A DNA stretch of 64,000 nt, taken from NCBI RefSeq assembly GCF_933775445.1, contig NW_026089485.1, positions 124,001 to 188,000 on the forward strand. The letters are read 5' to 3'. The stretch comes from Argentina anserina (Eukaryota > Streptophyta > Magnoliopsida > Rosales > Rosaceae). Below, piece after piece: positions 1 to 12,320 of the stretch. The first letter of the stretch is position 1. Each line of letters begins with the position of its first letter. A program made the position numbers and the translations under genes. Under the pieces are notes generated by a model. It saw only the letters and a program-made list of their open reading frames with translations. It was not told the DNA's origin and did not search any database.

Positions 1-99
1 TCAATAGAAACTCGCATCAGAAAGCCTTACAGAAAGATACTCAAACGAGAAATGAAAAGATACTAAATTGGAATAGTAAAGATACGCAAACGATGTAAA
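1..99 (+). repeat. Partial satellite unit at left edge
   Basis: The window opens inside module C, at about its base 51 (TCAATAGAAACTCGC). It then runs through D and one A+B pair to the first full unit at 100. The missing part implies a normal 149-bp unit beginning 50 bp outside the window. Module A here carries GATACTAAATTGG rather than GATACACAATTGG. Confidence 0.95.
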
Positions 100-289
100 G
101 ATACTCAGTTTGAAAGAAACACACTCCCACACTTGCAAAACTCTCAAATTCAATAGAAACTCGCATCCGAAAGCCTTACAGAAAGATACTCAAACGAGAA
201 ATGAAAAGATACACAATTGGAATAGTAAAGATACGCAAACGATGTAAAGATACACAATTGGAATAGTAAACATACACAAACGATGTAAA

Positions 290-479
290 GATACTCAGTT
301 TGAAAGAAACACACTCCCACACTTGCAAAACTCTCAAATTCAATAGAAACTCGCATCAGAAAGCCTTACAGAAAGATACTCAAACGAGAATTGAAAAGAT
401 ACTCAATTGGAATAGTAAAGATACGCAAACGATGTAAAGATACACAATTGGAATAGTAAAGATACGCAAACGATGTAAA
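290..479 (+). repeat. Reference 190-bp unit (n = 2)
   Basis: Two A+B pairs follow C and D: C at 290-374, D at 375-397, A+B at 398-438 and A+B at 439-479. With its 189-bp deletion form this is a very common class in the window. D carries GAGAATTGAAAA and the first A carries GATACTCAATTGG, a linked variant pair seen in many units. Confidence 0.93.
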
Positions 480-1196
480 GATACTCAGTTTGAAAGAAAC
501 ACACTCCCACACTTGCAAAACTCTCAAATACAATAGAAACTCGCATCAGAAGCCTTACAGAAAGATACTCAAACGAGAAATGAAAAGATACACAATTGGA
601 ATAGTAAAGATACGCAAACGATGTAAAGATACACAATTGGAATAGTAAACATACGCAAACGATGTAAAGATACTCAGTTTGAAAGAAACACACTCCCACA
701 CTTGCAAAACTCTCAAATTCAATAGAAACTCGCATCAGAAAGCCTTACAGAAAGATACTCAAACGAGAATTGAAAAGATACTCAATTGGAATAGTAAAGA
801 TACGCAAACGATGTAAAGATACACAATTGGAATAGTAAAGATACGCAAACGATGTAAAGATACTCAGTTTGAAAGAAACACACTCCCACACTTGCAAAAC
901 TCTCAAATACAATAGAAACTCGCATCAGAAGCCTTACAGAAAGATACTCAAACGAGAAATGAAAAGATACACAATTGGAATAGTAAAGATACGCAAACGA
1001 TGTAAAGATACACAATTGGAATAGTAAACATACGCAAACGATGTAAAGATACTCAGTTTGAAGGAAACACACTCCCACACTTGCAAAACTCTCAAATTCA
1101 ATAGAAACTCGCATCAGAAAGCCTTACAGAAAGATACTCAAACGAGAAATGAAAAGATACACAATTGGAATAGTAAAGATACGCAAACGATGTAAA

Positions 1197-1281
1197 GATA
1201 CTCAGTTTGAAAGAAACACACTCCCACACTTGCAAAACTCTCAAATTCAATAGAAACTCGCATCAGAAAGCCTTACAGAAA
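1197..1281 (+). repeat. Module C (85 bp), unit-defining segment
   Basis: Present once per unit, and the least internally repetitive part. It begins GATACTCAGTTTGAAAG, continues through a C-rich stretch (CACACTCCCACACTTGC) and ends CCTTACAGAAA. It can be read as four degenerate sub-blocks of 20, 21, 19 and 25 bp, each ending in AAA. The third (CAAATTCAATAGAAA) resembles module A (CAATTGGAATAGTAAA). A frequent variant lacks one A (AGAAGCC), making the module 84 bp. Confidence 0.9.
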
Positions 1282-1304
1282 GATACTCAAACGAGAAATG
1301 AAAA
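1282..1304 (+). repeat. Module D (23 bp)
   Basis: Once per unit, directly after C. It begins GATACTCAAACGAG and ends AAATGAAAA. Its first half matches module B (GATACGCAAACGATG) closely enough to suggest a shared origin. Common variants are CAAACAAG (a CpG transition, for example at 3633) and GAGAATTGAAAA. Confidence 0.9.
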
Positions 1305-1326
1305 GATACACAATTGGAATAGTAAA
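1305..1326 (+). repeat. Module A (22 bp), first half of the 41-bp pair
   Basis: It begins GATACACAATTGG and ends AATAGTAAA. It contains the palindrome CAATTG and, on the minus strand, the pentamer CCAAT. It is always followed by B except at two places (41065-41086 and 44378-44399), where B has been lost. Recurrent variants are ATTGCAATAG, ATTAGAATAG and a first-module form GATACTCAATTGG. Confidence 0.9.
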
Positions 1327-1345
1327 GATACGCAAACGATGTAAA
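1327..1345 (+). repeat. Module B (19 bp), second half of the 41-bp pair
   Basis: Sequence GATACGCAAACGATGTAAA, with two CpG sites. Variants include GATACGGAAACG, GATACGTAAACG, CATACGCAAACG, AAATTTACGCAAACG, CAAATGATG, CAAACAATG and CGATGAAAAG. These variants mark particular higher-order repeat blocks. Confidence 0.9.
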
Positions 1346-4300
1346 GATACTCAGATGGAAAGAAACACACTCCCACACTTGCAAAACTCTCAAATACAAT
1401 AGAAACTCGCATCAGAAGCCTTACAGAAAGATACTCAAACGAGAAATGAAAAGATACACAATTGGAATAGTAAAGATACGCAAACGATGTAAAGATACTC
1501 AGTTTGAAAGAAACACACTCCCACACTTGCAAAACTCTCAAATACAATAGAAACTCGCATCAGAAGCCTTACAGAAAGATACGCAAACGAGAAATGAAAA
1601 GATACTCAATTGGAATAGTAAAGATACGCAAACGATGTAAAGATACTCAGTTTGAAAGAAACACACTCCCACACTTGCAAAACTCTCAAATACAATAGAA
1701 ACTCGCATCAGAAGCGTTACAGAAAGATACTCAAACGAGAAATGAAAAGATACACAATTGGAATAGTAAAGATACGCAAACGATGTAAAGATACACAATT
1801 GGAATAGTAAACATACGCAAACGATGTAAAGATACACAATTGGAATAGTAAACATACGCAAACGATGTAAAGATACTCAGTTTGAAAGAAACACACTCCC
1901 ACACTTGCAAAACTCACAAATTCAATAGAAACTCGCATCAGAAAGCCTTACAGAAAGATACTCAAACGAGAAATGAAAAGATACTAAATTGGAATAGTAA
2001 AGATACGCAAACGATGTAAAGATACACAATTGGAATAGTATAGATACGCAAACGATGTAAAGATACACAATTGGAATAGTAAAGATACGGAAACGATGTA
2101 AAGATACACAATTGGAATAGTAAAGATACGCAAACGATGTAAAGATACTCAGTTTGAAAGAAACACACTCGCACACTTGCAAAACTCTCAAATTCAATAG
2201 AAACTCGCATCCGAAAGCCTTACAGAAAGATACTCAAACGAGAAATGAAAAGATACACAATTGGAATAGTAAAGATACGCAAACGATGTAAAGATACACA
2301 ATTGGAATAGTAAACATACGCAAACGATGTAAAGATACTCAGTTTGAAAGAAACACACTCCCACACTTGCAAAACTCTCAAATTCAATAGAAACTCGCAT
2401 CAGAAAGCCTTACAGAAAGATACTCAAACGAGAATTGAAAAGATACTCAATTGGAATAGTAAAGATACGCAAACGATGTAAAGATACACAATTGGAATAG
2501 TAAAGATACGCAAACGATGTAAAGATACTCAGTTTGAAAGAAACACACTCCCACACTTGCAAAACTCTCAAATACAATAGAAACTCGCATCAGAAGCCTT
2601 ACAGAAAGATACTCAAACGAGAAATGAAAAGATACACAATTGGAATAGTAAAGATACGCAAACGATGTAAAGATACACAATTGGAATAGTAAACATACGC
2701 AAACGATGTAAAGATACTCAGTTTGAAAGAAACACACTCCCACACTTGCAAAACTCACAAATTCAATAGAAACTCGCATCAGAAAGCCTTACAGAAAGAT
2801 ACTCAAACGAGAAATGAAAAGATACTAAATTGGAATAGTAAAGATACACAAACGATGTAAAGATACACAATTGGAATAGTAAACATACGCAAACGATGTA
2901 AAGATACTCAGTTTGAAAGAAACACACTCCCACACTTGCAAAACTCTCAAATACAATAGAAACTCGCATCAGAAGCCTTACAGAAAGATACTCAAACGAG
3001 AAATGAAAAGATACACAATTGGAATAGTAAAGATACGCAAACGATGTAAAAATACACAATTGGAATAGTAAAGATACGCAAATGATGTAAAGATACTCAG
3101 TTTGAAGGAAACACACTCCCACACTTGCAAAACTCTCAAATTCAATGGAAACTCGCATCAGAAAGCCTTACAGAAAGATACTCAAACGAGAAATGAAAAG
3201 ATACACAATTGGAATAGTAAAGATACGCAAACGATGTAAAGATACTCAGTTTGAAAGAAACACACTCCCACACTTGCAAAACTCTCAAATACAATAGAAA
3301 CTCGCATCAGAAGCCTTACAGAAAGATACGCAAACGAGAAATGAAAAGATACTCAATTGGAATAGTAAAGATACGCAAACGATGTAAAGATACTCAGTTT
3401 GAAAGAAACACACTCCCACACTTGCAAAACTCTCAAATACAATAGAAACTCGCATCAGAAGCCTTACAGAAAGATACTCAAACGAGAAATGAAAAGATAC
3501 ACAATTGGAATAGTAAAGATACGCAAACGATGTAAAGATACTCAGTTTGAAAGAAACACACTCCCACACTTGCAAAACTCTCAAATACAATAGAAACTCG
3601 CATCAGAAAGCCTTACAGAAAGATACTCAAACAAGAAATGAAAAGATACACAATTGGAATAGTAAAGATACGCAAACGATGTAAAGATACACAATTGGAA
3701 TAGTAAACATACGCAAACGATGTAAAGATACTCAGTTTGACAGAAACACACTCGCACACTTGCAAAACTCTCAAATTCAATAGAAACTCGCATCCGAAAG
3801 CCTTACAGAAAGATACTCAAACGAGAAATGAAAAGATATACAATTGGAATAGTAAAGATACGCAAACGATGTAAAGATACACAATTGGAATAGTAAACAT
3901 ACGCAAACGATGTAAAGATACTCAGTTTGAAAGAAACACACTCCCACACTTGCAAAACTCTCAAATTCAATAGAAACTCGCATCAGAAAGCCTTACAGAA
4001 AGATACTCAAACGAGAATTGAAAAGATACTCAATTGGAATAGTAAAGATACGCAAACGATATAAAGATACACAATTGGAATAGTAAAGATACGCAAACGA
4101 TGTAAAGATACTCAGTTTGAAAGAAACACACTCCCACACTTGCAAAACTCTCAAATACAATAGAAACTCGCATCAGAAGCGTTACAGAAAGATACTCAAA
4201 CGAGAAATGAAAAGATACACAATTGGAATAGTAAAGATACGCAAACGATGTAAAGATACACAATTGGAATAGTAAACATACGCAAACGATGTAAAGATAC

Positions 4301-4634
4301 TCACTTTGAAAGAAACACACTCCCACACTTGCAAAACTCACAAATTCAATAGAAACTTGCATCAGAAAGCCTTACAGAAAGATACTCAAACGAGAAATGA
4401 AAAGATACTAAATTGGAATAGTAAAGATACGCAAACGATGTAAAGATACTCAGTTAGAAAGAAACACACTCCCACACTTGCAAAACTCTCAAATTCAATA
4501 GAAACTCGCATCCGAAAGCCTTACAGAAAGATACTCAAACGAGAAATGAAAAGATACACAATTGGAATAGTAAAGATACGCAAACGATGTAAAGATACAC
4601 AATTGGAATAGTAAACATACGCAAACGATGTAAA

Positions 4635-5607
4635 GATACTCAGTTTGAAAGAAACACACTCCCACACTTGCAAAACTCTCAAATTCAATAGAAACTCGCA
4701 TCAGAAAGCCTTACAGAAAGATACTCAAACGAGAATTGAAAAGATACTCAATTGGAATAGTAAAGATACGCAAACGATGTAAAGATACACAATTGGAATA
4801 GTAAAGATACGCAAACGATGTAAAGATACTCAGTTTGAAAGAAACACACTCCCACACTTGCAAAACTCTCAAATACAATAGAAACTCGCATCAGAAGCCT
4901 TACAGAAAGATACTCAAACGAGAAATGAAAAGATACACAATTGGAATAGTAAAGATACGCAAACGATGTAAAGATACACAATTGGAATAGTAAACATACG
5001 CAAACGATGTAAAGATACTCAGTTTGAAGGAAACACACTCCCACACTTGCAAAACTCTCAAATTCAATAGAAACTCGCATCAGAAAGCCTTACAGAAAGA
5101 TACTCAAACGAGAAATGAAAAGATACACAATTGGAATAGTAAATATACGCAAACGATGTAAAGATACTCAGTTTGAAAGAAACACACTCCCACACTTGCA
5201 AAACTCTCAAATTCAATAGAAACTCGCATCAGAAAGCCTTACAGAAAGATACTCAAACGAGAAATGAAAAGATACACAATTGGAATAGTAAAGATACGCA
5301 AACGATGTAAAGATACTCAGATGGAAAGAAACACACTCCCACACTTGCATAACTCTCAAATACAATAGAAACTCGCATCAGAAGCCTTACAGAAAGATAC
5401 TCAAACGAGAAATGAAAAGATACACAATTGGAATAGTAAAGATACGCAAACGATGTAAAGATACTCAGTTTGAAAGAAACACACTCCCACACTTGCAAAA
5501 CTCTCAAATACAATAAAAACTCGCATCAGAAGCCTTACAGAAAGATACGCAAACGAGAAATGAAAAGATACTCAATTGGAATAGTAAAGATACGCAAACG
5601 ATGTAAA
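4635..5607 (+). repeat. 973-bp segment, copy 2 of a displaced duplication
   Basis: Same unit order and diagnostic variants as 669-1641. Private differences include TTGCATAAC near 5346 and CAATAAAAAC near 5513, so some mutation followed the duplication. Confidence 0.87.
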
Positions 5608-8034
5608 GATACTCAGTTTGAAAGAAACACACTCCCACACTTGCAAAACTCTCAAATACAATAGAAACTCGCATCAGAAAGCCTTACAGAAAGATACTCA
5701 AACAAGAAATGAAAAGATACACAATTGGAATAGTAAAGATACGCAAACGATGTAAAGATACACAATTGGAATAGTAAAGATACGCAAACGATGTAAAGAT
5801 ACTCAGTTTGAAAGAAACACACTCCCACACTTGCAAAACTCTCAAATACAATAGAAACTCGCATCAGAAGCCTTACAGAAAGATACTCAAACGAGAAATG
5901 AAAAGATACACAATTGGAATAGTAAAGATACGCAAACGATGTAAAGATACTCAGATGGAAAGAAACACACTCCCACACTTGCAAAACTCTCAAATACAAT
6001 AGAAACTCGCATCAGAAGCCTTACAGAAAGATACTCAAACGAGAAATGAAAAGATACACAATTGGAATAGTAAAGATACGCAAACGATGTAAAGATACTC
6101 AGTTTGAAAGAAACACACTCCCACACTTGCAAAACTCTCAAATTCAATAGAAACTCGCATCAGAAAGCCTTACAGAAAGATACTCAAACGAGAATTGAAA
6201 AGATACTCAATTGGAATAGTAAAGATACGCAAACGATGTAAAGATACACAATTGGAATAGTAAAGATACGCAAACGATGTAAAGATACACAATTGGAATA
6301 GTAAAGATACGCAAACGATGTAAAGATACTCAGTTTGAAAGAAACACACTCCCACACTTGCAAAACTCTCAAATACAATAGAAACTCGCATCAGAAGCCT
6401 TACAGAAAGATACTCAAACGAGAAATGAAAAGATACACAATTGGAATAGTAAAGATACGCAAACGATGTAAAGATACTCAGTTTGAAAGAAACACACTCC
6501 CACACTTGCAAAACTCTCAAATACAATAGAAACTCGCATCAGAAAGCCTTACAGAAAGATACTCAAACAAGAAATTAAAAGATACACAATTGGAATAGTA
6601 AAGATACGCAAACGATGTAAAGATACACAATTGGAATAGTAAAGATACGCAAACGATGTAAAGATACTCAGTTTGACAGAAACACACTCGCACACTTGCA
6701 AAACTCTCAAATTCAATAGAAACTCGCATCCGAAAGCCTTACAGAAAGATACTCAAACGAGAAATGAAAAGATACACAATTGGAATAGTAAAGATACGCA
6801 AACGATGTAAAGATACACAATTGGAATAGTAAACATACGCAAACGATGTAAAGATACTCAGTTTGAAAGAAACACACTCCCACACTTGCAAAACTCTCAA
6901 ATTCAATAGAAACTCGCATCAGAAAGCCTTACAGAAAGATACTCAAACGAGAATTGAAAAGATACTCAATTGGAATAGTAAAGATACGCAAACGATGTAA
7001 AGATACACAATTGGAATAGTAAAGATACGCAAACGATGTAAAGATACTCAGTTTGAAAGAAACACACTCCCACACTTGCAAAACTCTCAAATACAATAGA
7101 AACTCGCATCAGAAGCCTTACAGAAAGATACTCAAACGAGAAATGAAAAGATACACAATTAGAATAGTAAAGATACGGAAACGATGTAAAGATACACAAT
7201 TGGAATAGTAAAGATACGTAAACGATGTAAAGATACTCAGTTTGAAAGAAACACACTCCCACACTTGCAAAACTCTCAAATTCAATAGAAACTCGCATCC
7301 GAAAGCCTTACAGAAAGATACTCAAACGAGAAATGAAAAGATACACAATTGGAATAGTAAAGATACGCAAACGATGTAAAGATACACAATTGGAATAGTA
7401 AACATACGCAAACGATGTAAAGATACTCAGTTTGAAAGAAACACACTCCCACACTTGCAAAACTCTCAAATTCAATAGAAACTCGCATCAGAAAGCCTTA
7501 CAGAAAGATACTCAAACGAGAATTGAAAAGATACTCAATTGGAATAGTAAAGATACACAAACGATGTAAAGATACACAATTGGAATAGTAAAGATACGCA
7601 AACGATGTAAAGATACTCAGTTTGAAAGAAACACACTCCCACACTTGCAAAACTCTCAAATACAATAGAAACTCGCATCAGAAGCCTTACAGAAAGATAC
7701 TCAAACGAGAAATGAAAAGATACACAATTGGAATAGTAAAGATACGCAAACGATGTAAAGATACACAATTGGAATAGTAAACATACGCAAACGATGTAAA
7801 GATACTCAGTTTGAAGGAAACACACTCCCACACTTGCAAAACTCTCAAATTCAATAGAAACTCGCATCAGAAAGCCTTACAGAAAGATACTCAAACGAGA
7901 AATGAAAAGATACACAATTGGAATAGTAAAGATACGCAAACGATGTAAAGATACTCAGTTTGAAAGAAACACACTCCCACACTTGCAAAACTCTCAAATT
8001 CAATAGAAACTCGCATCAGAAAGCCTTACAGAAA

Positions 8035-8043
8035 GATAACGAG
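8035..8043 (+). other. 5-bp deletion in module D (first copy)
   Basis: D reads GATAACGAG where other units read GATACTCAAACGAG, shortening the unit at 7950-8093 to 144 bp. The identical change occurs at 10715 in the next copy, but not in the related copies at about 15236 and 17691. It dates those copies relative to each other. Confidence 0.93.
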
Positions 8044-8134
8044 AAATGAAAAGATACACAATTGGAATAGTAAAGATACGCAAACGATGTAAAGATACTC
8101 AGTTTGAAAGAAACACACTCCCACACTTGCAAAA

Positions 8135-8141
8135 CTCTCTC
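8135..8141 (+). other. CT dinucleotide expansion in module C
   Basis: CTCTCTC replaces CTCTC. The same +2 change recurs at 10815-10821, 15344-15350 and 17799-17805, in every copy of the 14-unit core repeat. It therefore predates the duplications. Confidence 0.9.
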
Positions 8142-9342
8142 AAATTCAATAGAAACTCGCATCAGAAAGCCTTACAGGAAGATACTCAAACGAGAAATGA
8201 AAAGATACACAATTGGAATAGTAAAGATACGCAAACGATGTAAAGATACACAATTGGAATAGTAAAGATACGCAAACGATGTAAAGATACTCAGTTTGAA
8301 AGAAACACACTCGCACACTTGCAAAACTCTCAAATTCAATAGAAACTCGCATCCGAAAGCCTTACAGAAAGATACTCAAACGAGAAATGAAAAGATACAC
8401 AATTGGAATAGTAAAGATACGCAAACGATGTAAAGATACACAATTGGAATAGTAAAGATACGCAAACGATGTAAAGATACTCAGTTTGAAAGAAACACAC
8501 TCCCACACTTGCAAAACTCTCAAATTCAATAGAAACTCGCATCCGAAAGCCTTACAGAAAGATACTCAAACGAGAAATGAAAAGATACACAATTGGAATA
8601 GTAAAGATACGCAAACGATGTAAAGATACTCAGTTTGAAAGAAACACACTCCCACACTTGCAAAACTCTCAAATACAATAGAAACTCGCATCAGAAAGCC
8701 TTACAGAAAGATACTCAAACAAGAAATGAAAAGATACACAATTGGAATAGTAAAGATACGCAAACGATGTAAAGATACTCAGTTTGAAAGAAACACACTC
8801 GCACACTTGCAAAACTATCAAATTCAATAGAAACTCGCATCCGAAAGCCTTACAGAAAGATACTCAAACGAGAAATGAAAAGATGCACAATTGGAATAGT
8901 AAAGATACGCAAACGATGTAAAGATAGACAATTGGAATAGTAAACATACGCAAACGATTTAAAGATACTCAGTTTGAAAGAAACACACTCCCACACTTGC
9001 AAAACTCTCAAATACAATAGAAACTTGCATCAGAAGACTTACAGAAAGATACTTAAACGAGAAATGAAAAGATACACAATTGGAATAGTAAAGATACGCA
9101 AACGATGTAAAGATACACAATTGGAATAGTAAACATATGCAAACGATGTAAAGATACTCAGTTTGAAAGAAACACACTCCCACACTTGCAAAACTCTCAA
9201 ATACAATAGAAACTCGCATCAGAAAGCCTTACAGAAAGATACTCAAACAAGAAATTAAAAGATACACAATTGGAATAGTAAAGATACGCAAACGATGTAA
9301 AGATACACAATTGGAATAGTAAAGATACGCAAACGATGTAAA

Positions 9343-11832
9343 GATACTCAGTTTGACAGAAACACACTCGCACACTTGCAAAACTCTCAAATTCAATAGA
9401 AACTCGCATCCGAAAGCCTTACAGAAAGATACTCAAACGAGAAATGAAAAGATACACAATTGGAATAGTAAAGATACGCAAACGATGTAAAGATACACAA
9501 TTGGAATAGTAAACATACGCAAACGATGTAAAGATACTCAGTTTGAAAGAAACACACTCCCACACTTGCAAAACTCTCAAATTCAATAGAAACTCGCATC
9601 AGAAAGCCTTACAGAAAGATACTCAAACGAGAATTGAAAAGATACTCAATTGGAATAGTAAAGATACGCAAACGATGTAAAGATACACAATTGGAATAGT
9701 AAAGATACGCAAACGATGTAAAGATACTCAGTTTGAAAGAAACACACTCCCACACTTGCAAAACTCTCAAATACAATAGAAACTCGCATCAGAAGCCTTA
9801 CAGAAAGATACTCAAACGAGAAATGAAAAGATACACAATTAGAATAGTAAAGATACGGAAACGATGTAAAGATACACAATTGGAATAGTAAAGATACGTA
9901 AACGATGTAAAGATACTCAGTTTGAAAGAAACACACTCCCACACTTGCAAAACTCTCAAATTCAATAGAAACTCGCATCCGAAAGCCTTACAGAAAGATA
10001 CTCAAACGAGAAATGAAAAGATACACAATTGGAATAGTAAAGATACGCAAACGATGTAAAGATACACAATTGGAATAGTAAACATACGCAAACGATGTAA
10101 AGATACTCAGTTTGAAAGAAACACACTCCCACACTTGCAAAACTCTCAAATTCAATAGAAACTCGCATCAGAAAGCCTTACAGAAAGATACTCAAACGAG
10201 AATTGAAAAGATACTCAATTGGAATAGTAAAGATACGCAAACGATGTAAAGATACACAATTGGAATAGTAAAGATACGCAAACGATGTAAAGATACTCAG
10301 TTTGAAAGAAACACACTCCCACACTTGCAAAACTCTCAAATACAATAGAAACTCGCATCAGAAGCCTTACAGAAAGATACTCAAACGAGAAATGAAAAGA
10401 TACACAATTGGAATAGTAAAGATACGCAAACGATGTAAAGATACACAATTGGAATAGTAAACATACGCAAACGATGTAAAGATACTCAGTTTGAAGGAAA
10501 CACACTCCCACACTTGCAAAACTCTCAAATTCAATAGAAACTCGCATCAGAAAGCCTTACAGAAAGATACTCAAACGAGAAATGAAAAGATACACAATTG
10601 GAATAGTAAAGATACGCAAACGATGTAAAGATACTCAGTTTGAAAGAAACACACTCCCACACTTGCAAAACTCTCAAATTCAATAGAAACTCGCATCAGA
10701 AAGCCTTACAGAAAGATAACGAGAAATGAAAAGATACACAATTGGAATAGTAAAGATACGCAAACGATGTAAAGATACTCAGTTTGAAAGAAACACACTC
10801 CCACACTTGCAAAACTCTCTCAAATTCAATAGAAACTCGCATCAGAAAGCCTTACAGGAAGATACTCAAACGAGAAATGAAAAGATACACAATTGGAATA
10901 GTAAAGATACGCAAACGATGTAAAGATACACAATTGGAATAGTAAAGATACGCAAACGATGTAAAGATACTCAGTTTGAAAGAAACACACTCGCACACTT
11001 GCAAAACTCTCAAATTCAATAGAAACTCGCATCCGAAAGCCTTACAGAAAGATACTCAAACGAGAAATGAAAAGATACACAATTGGAATAGTAAAGATAC
11101 GCAAACGATGTAAAGATACACAATTGGAATAGTAAAGATACGCAAACGATGTAAAGATACTCAGTTTGAAAGAAACACACTCCCACACTTGCAAAACTCT
11201 CAAATTCAATAGAAACTCGCATCAGAAAGCCTTACAGAAAGATACTCAAACGAGAAATGAAAAGATACACAATTGGAATAGTAAAGATACGCAAACGATG
11301 TAAAGATACTCAGTTTGAAAGAAACACACTCCCACACTTGCAAAACTCTCAAATACAATAGAAACTCGCATCAGAAAGCCTTACAGAAAGATACTCAAAC
11401 AAGAAATGAAAAGATACACAATTGGAATAGTAAAGATACGCAAACGATGTAAAGATACTCAGTTTGAAAGAAACACACTCGCACACTTGCAAAACTATCA
11501 AATTCAATAGAAACTCGCATCCGAAAGCCTTACAGAAAGATACTCAAACGAGAAATGAAAAGATGCACAATTGGAATAGTAAAGATACGCAAACGATGTA
11601 AAGATAGACAATTGGAATAGTAAACATACGCAAACGATTTAAAGATACTCAGTTTGAAAGAAACACACTCCCACACTTGCAAAACTCTCAAATACAATAG
11701 AAACTTGCATCAGAAGACTTACAGAAAGATACTTAAACGAGAAATGAAAAGATACACAATTGGAATAGTAAAGATACGCAAACGATGTAAAGATACACAA
11801 TTGGAATAGTAAACATATGCAAACGATGTAAA
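9343..11832 (+). repeat. 15-unit higher-order repeat, copy 2 (14 units)
   Basis: Follows copy 1 unit for unit at an offset of 2680 bp through 11832, including the 5-bp deletion and CT insertion. After that the order switches: the unit at 11833 has GAAGGAAAC and a 149-bp length, where copy 1 had GAAAGAAAC and 190 bp. The switch falls at a unit boundary, as expected for in-register unequal exchange. Confidence 0.92.
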
Positions 11833-12320
11833 GATACTCAGTTTGAAGGAAACACACTCCCACACTTGCAAAACTCTCAAATTCAATAGAAACTCGCATC
11901 AGAAAGCCTTACAGAAAGATACTCAAACGAGAAATGAAAAGATACACAATTGGAATAGTAAAGATACGCAAACGATGTAAAGATACTCAGTTTGAAAGAA
12001 ACACACTCCCACACTTGCAAAACTCTCAAATTCAATAGAAACTCGCATCAGAAAGCCTTACAGAAAGATACTCAAACGAGAAATGAAAGGATACACAATT
12101 GGAATAGTAAAGATACGCAAACGATGTAAAGATACTCAGTTTGAAAGAAACACACTCCCACACTTGCAAAACTCTCAAATACAATAGAAACTCGCATCAG
12201 AAAGCCTTACAGAAAGATACTCAAACAAGAAATGAAAAGATACACAATTAGAATAGTAAAGATACGGAAACGATGTAAAGATACACAATTGGAATAGTAA
12301 AGATACGTAAACGATGTAAA
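9912..12320 (+). repeat. 14-unit higher-order repeat, copy 1 (2409 bp)
   Basis: Unit lengths are 190, 190, 189, 149, 144, 192, 190, 149, 149, 190, 189, 149, 149 and 190. It overlaps the second 15-unit copy and shares its 5-bp deletion. The same order without that deletion is found at 14436 and 16891. A truncated relative lies at 7232-9152. Block markers are GATGCACAATT, GATAGACAATT and CGATTTAAAG in one 190-bp unit. Confidence 0.92.

Larger units (their letters stand above)
1197..1345 (+). repeat. Reference 149-bp unit (n = 1)
   Basis: This is a near-consensus example of the shortest unit class. It contains C at 1197-1281, D at 1282-1304, A at 1305-1326 and B at 1327-1345, and the next unit starts at 1346. 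GATAC marks the start of each of the four modules. The length is close to the 147 bp wrapped by a nucleosome core, which is suggestive but proves nothing. Confidence 0.95.
669..1641 (+). repeat. 973-bp segment, copy 1 of a displaced duplication
   Basis: Units of 190, 189, 149, 149, 148 and 148 bp. The same order recurs at 4635-5607, an offset of 3966 bp. Both copies share the rare reading CTCAGATGG (1346 and 5312) and the B-like D module in the last unit. The shared rare variants make common descent more likely than coincidence. Confidence 0.87.
100..6662 (+). repeat. Irregular mosaic of satellite units
   Basis: Thirty-seven complete units with no single repeating order. Lengths run 190, 190, 189, 190, 189, 149, 149, 148, 148, 230, 272 and onward. 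A 379-bp dimer (190+189) is repeated in tandem at 290 and 669. The unit at 1494 carries a D module reading GATACGCAAACGAG, that is, a B-like start on D, and the same form occurs at 3241 and 5460. No gene or other element is visible. Confidence 0.88.
6663..9342 (+). repeat. 15-unit higher-order repeat, copy 1 (2680 bp)
   Basis: Unit lengths are 190, 190, 189, 190, 190, 189, 149, 144, 192, 190, 149, 149, 190, 189 and 190, summing to 2680. The same order begins again at 9343. The first unit has the marker TTTGACAGAAAC. The 144-bp unit lacks 5 bp in D (GATAACGAG), and the 192-bp unit has one extra CT (CTCTCTC). One mismatch to copy 2 was seen at 8544 (C here, A at 11224). Confidence 0.93.

Noticed and set aside
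1504..1698. Plus-strand open frames of about 64 codons starting in module C
   Set aside because: The same frame appears in dozens of copies and ends wherever unit spacing changes. The product is a translation of the tandem repeat, with no sign of selection on coding.
9131..9145. Octamer-like ATGCAAA in CATATGCAAACG
   Set aside because: It arises from a single CpG transition in module B, recurs only with HOR copies and lacks the final T of the octamer.
9343..9912. Boundaries of the 15-unit and 14-unit repeats as separate insertion events
   Set aside because: The two descriptions overlap on the same units. They are alternative phases of related duplications, not independent inserted elements.
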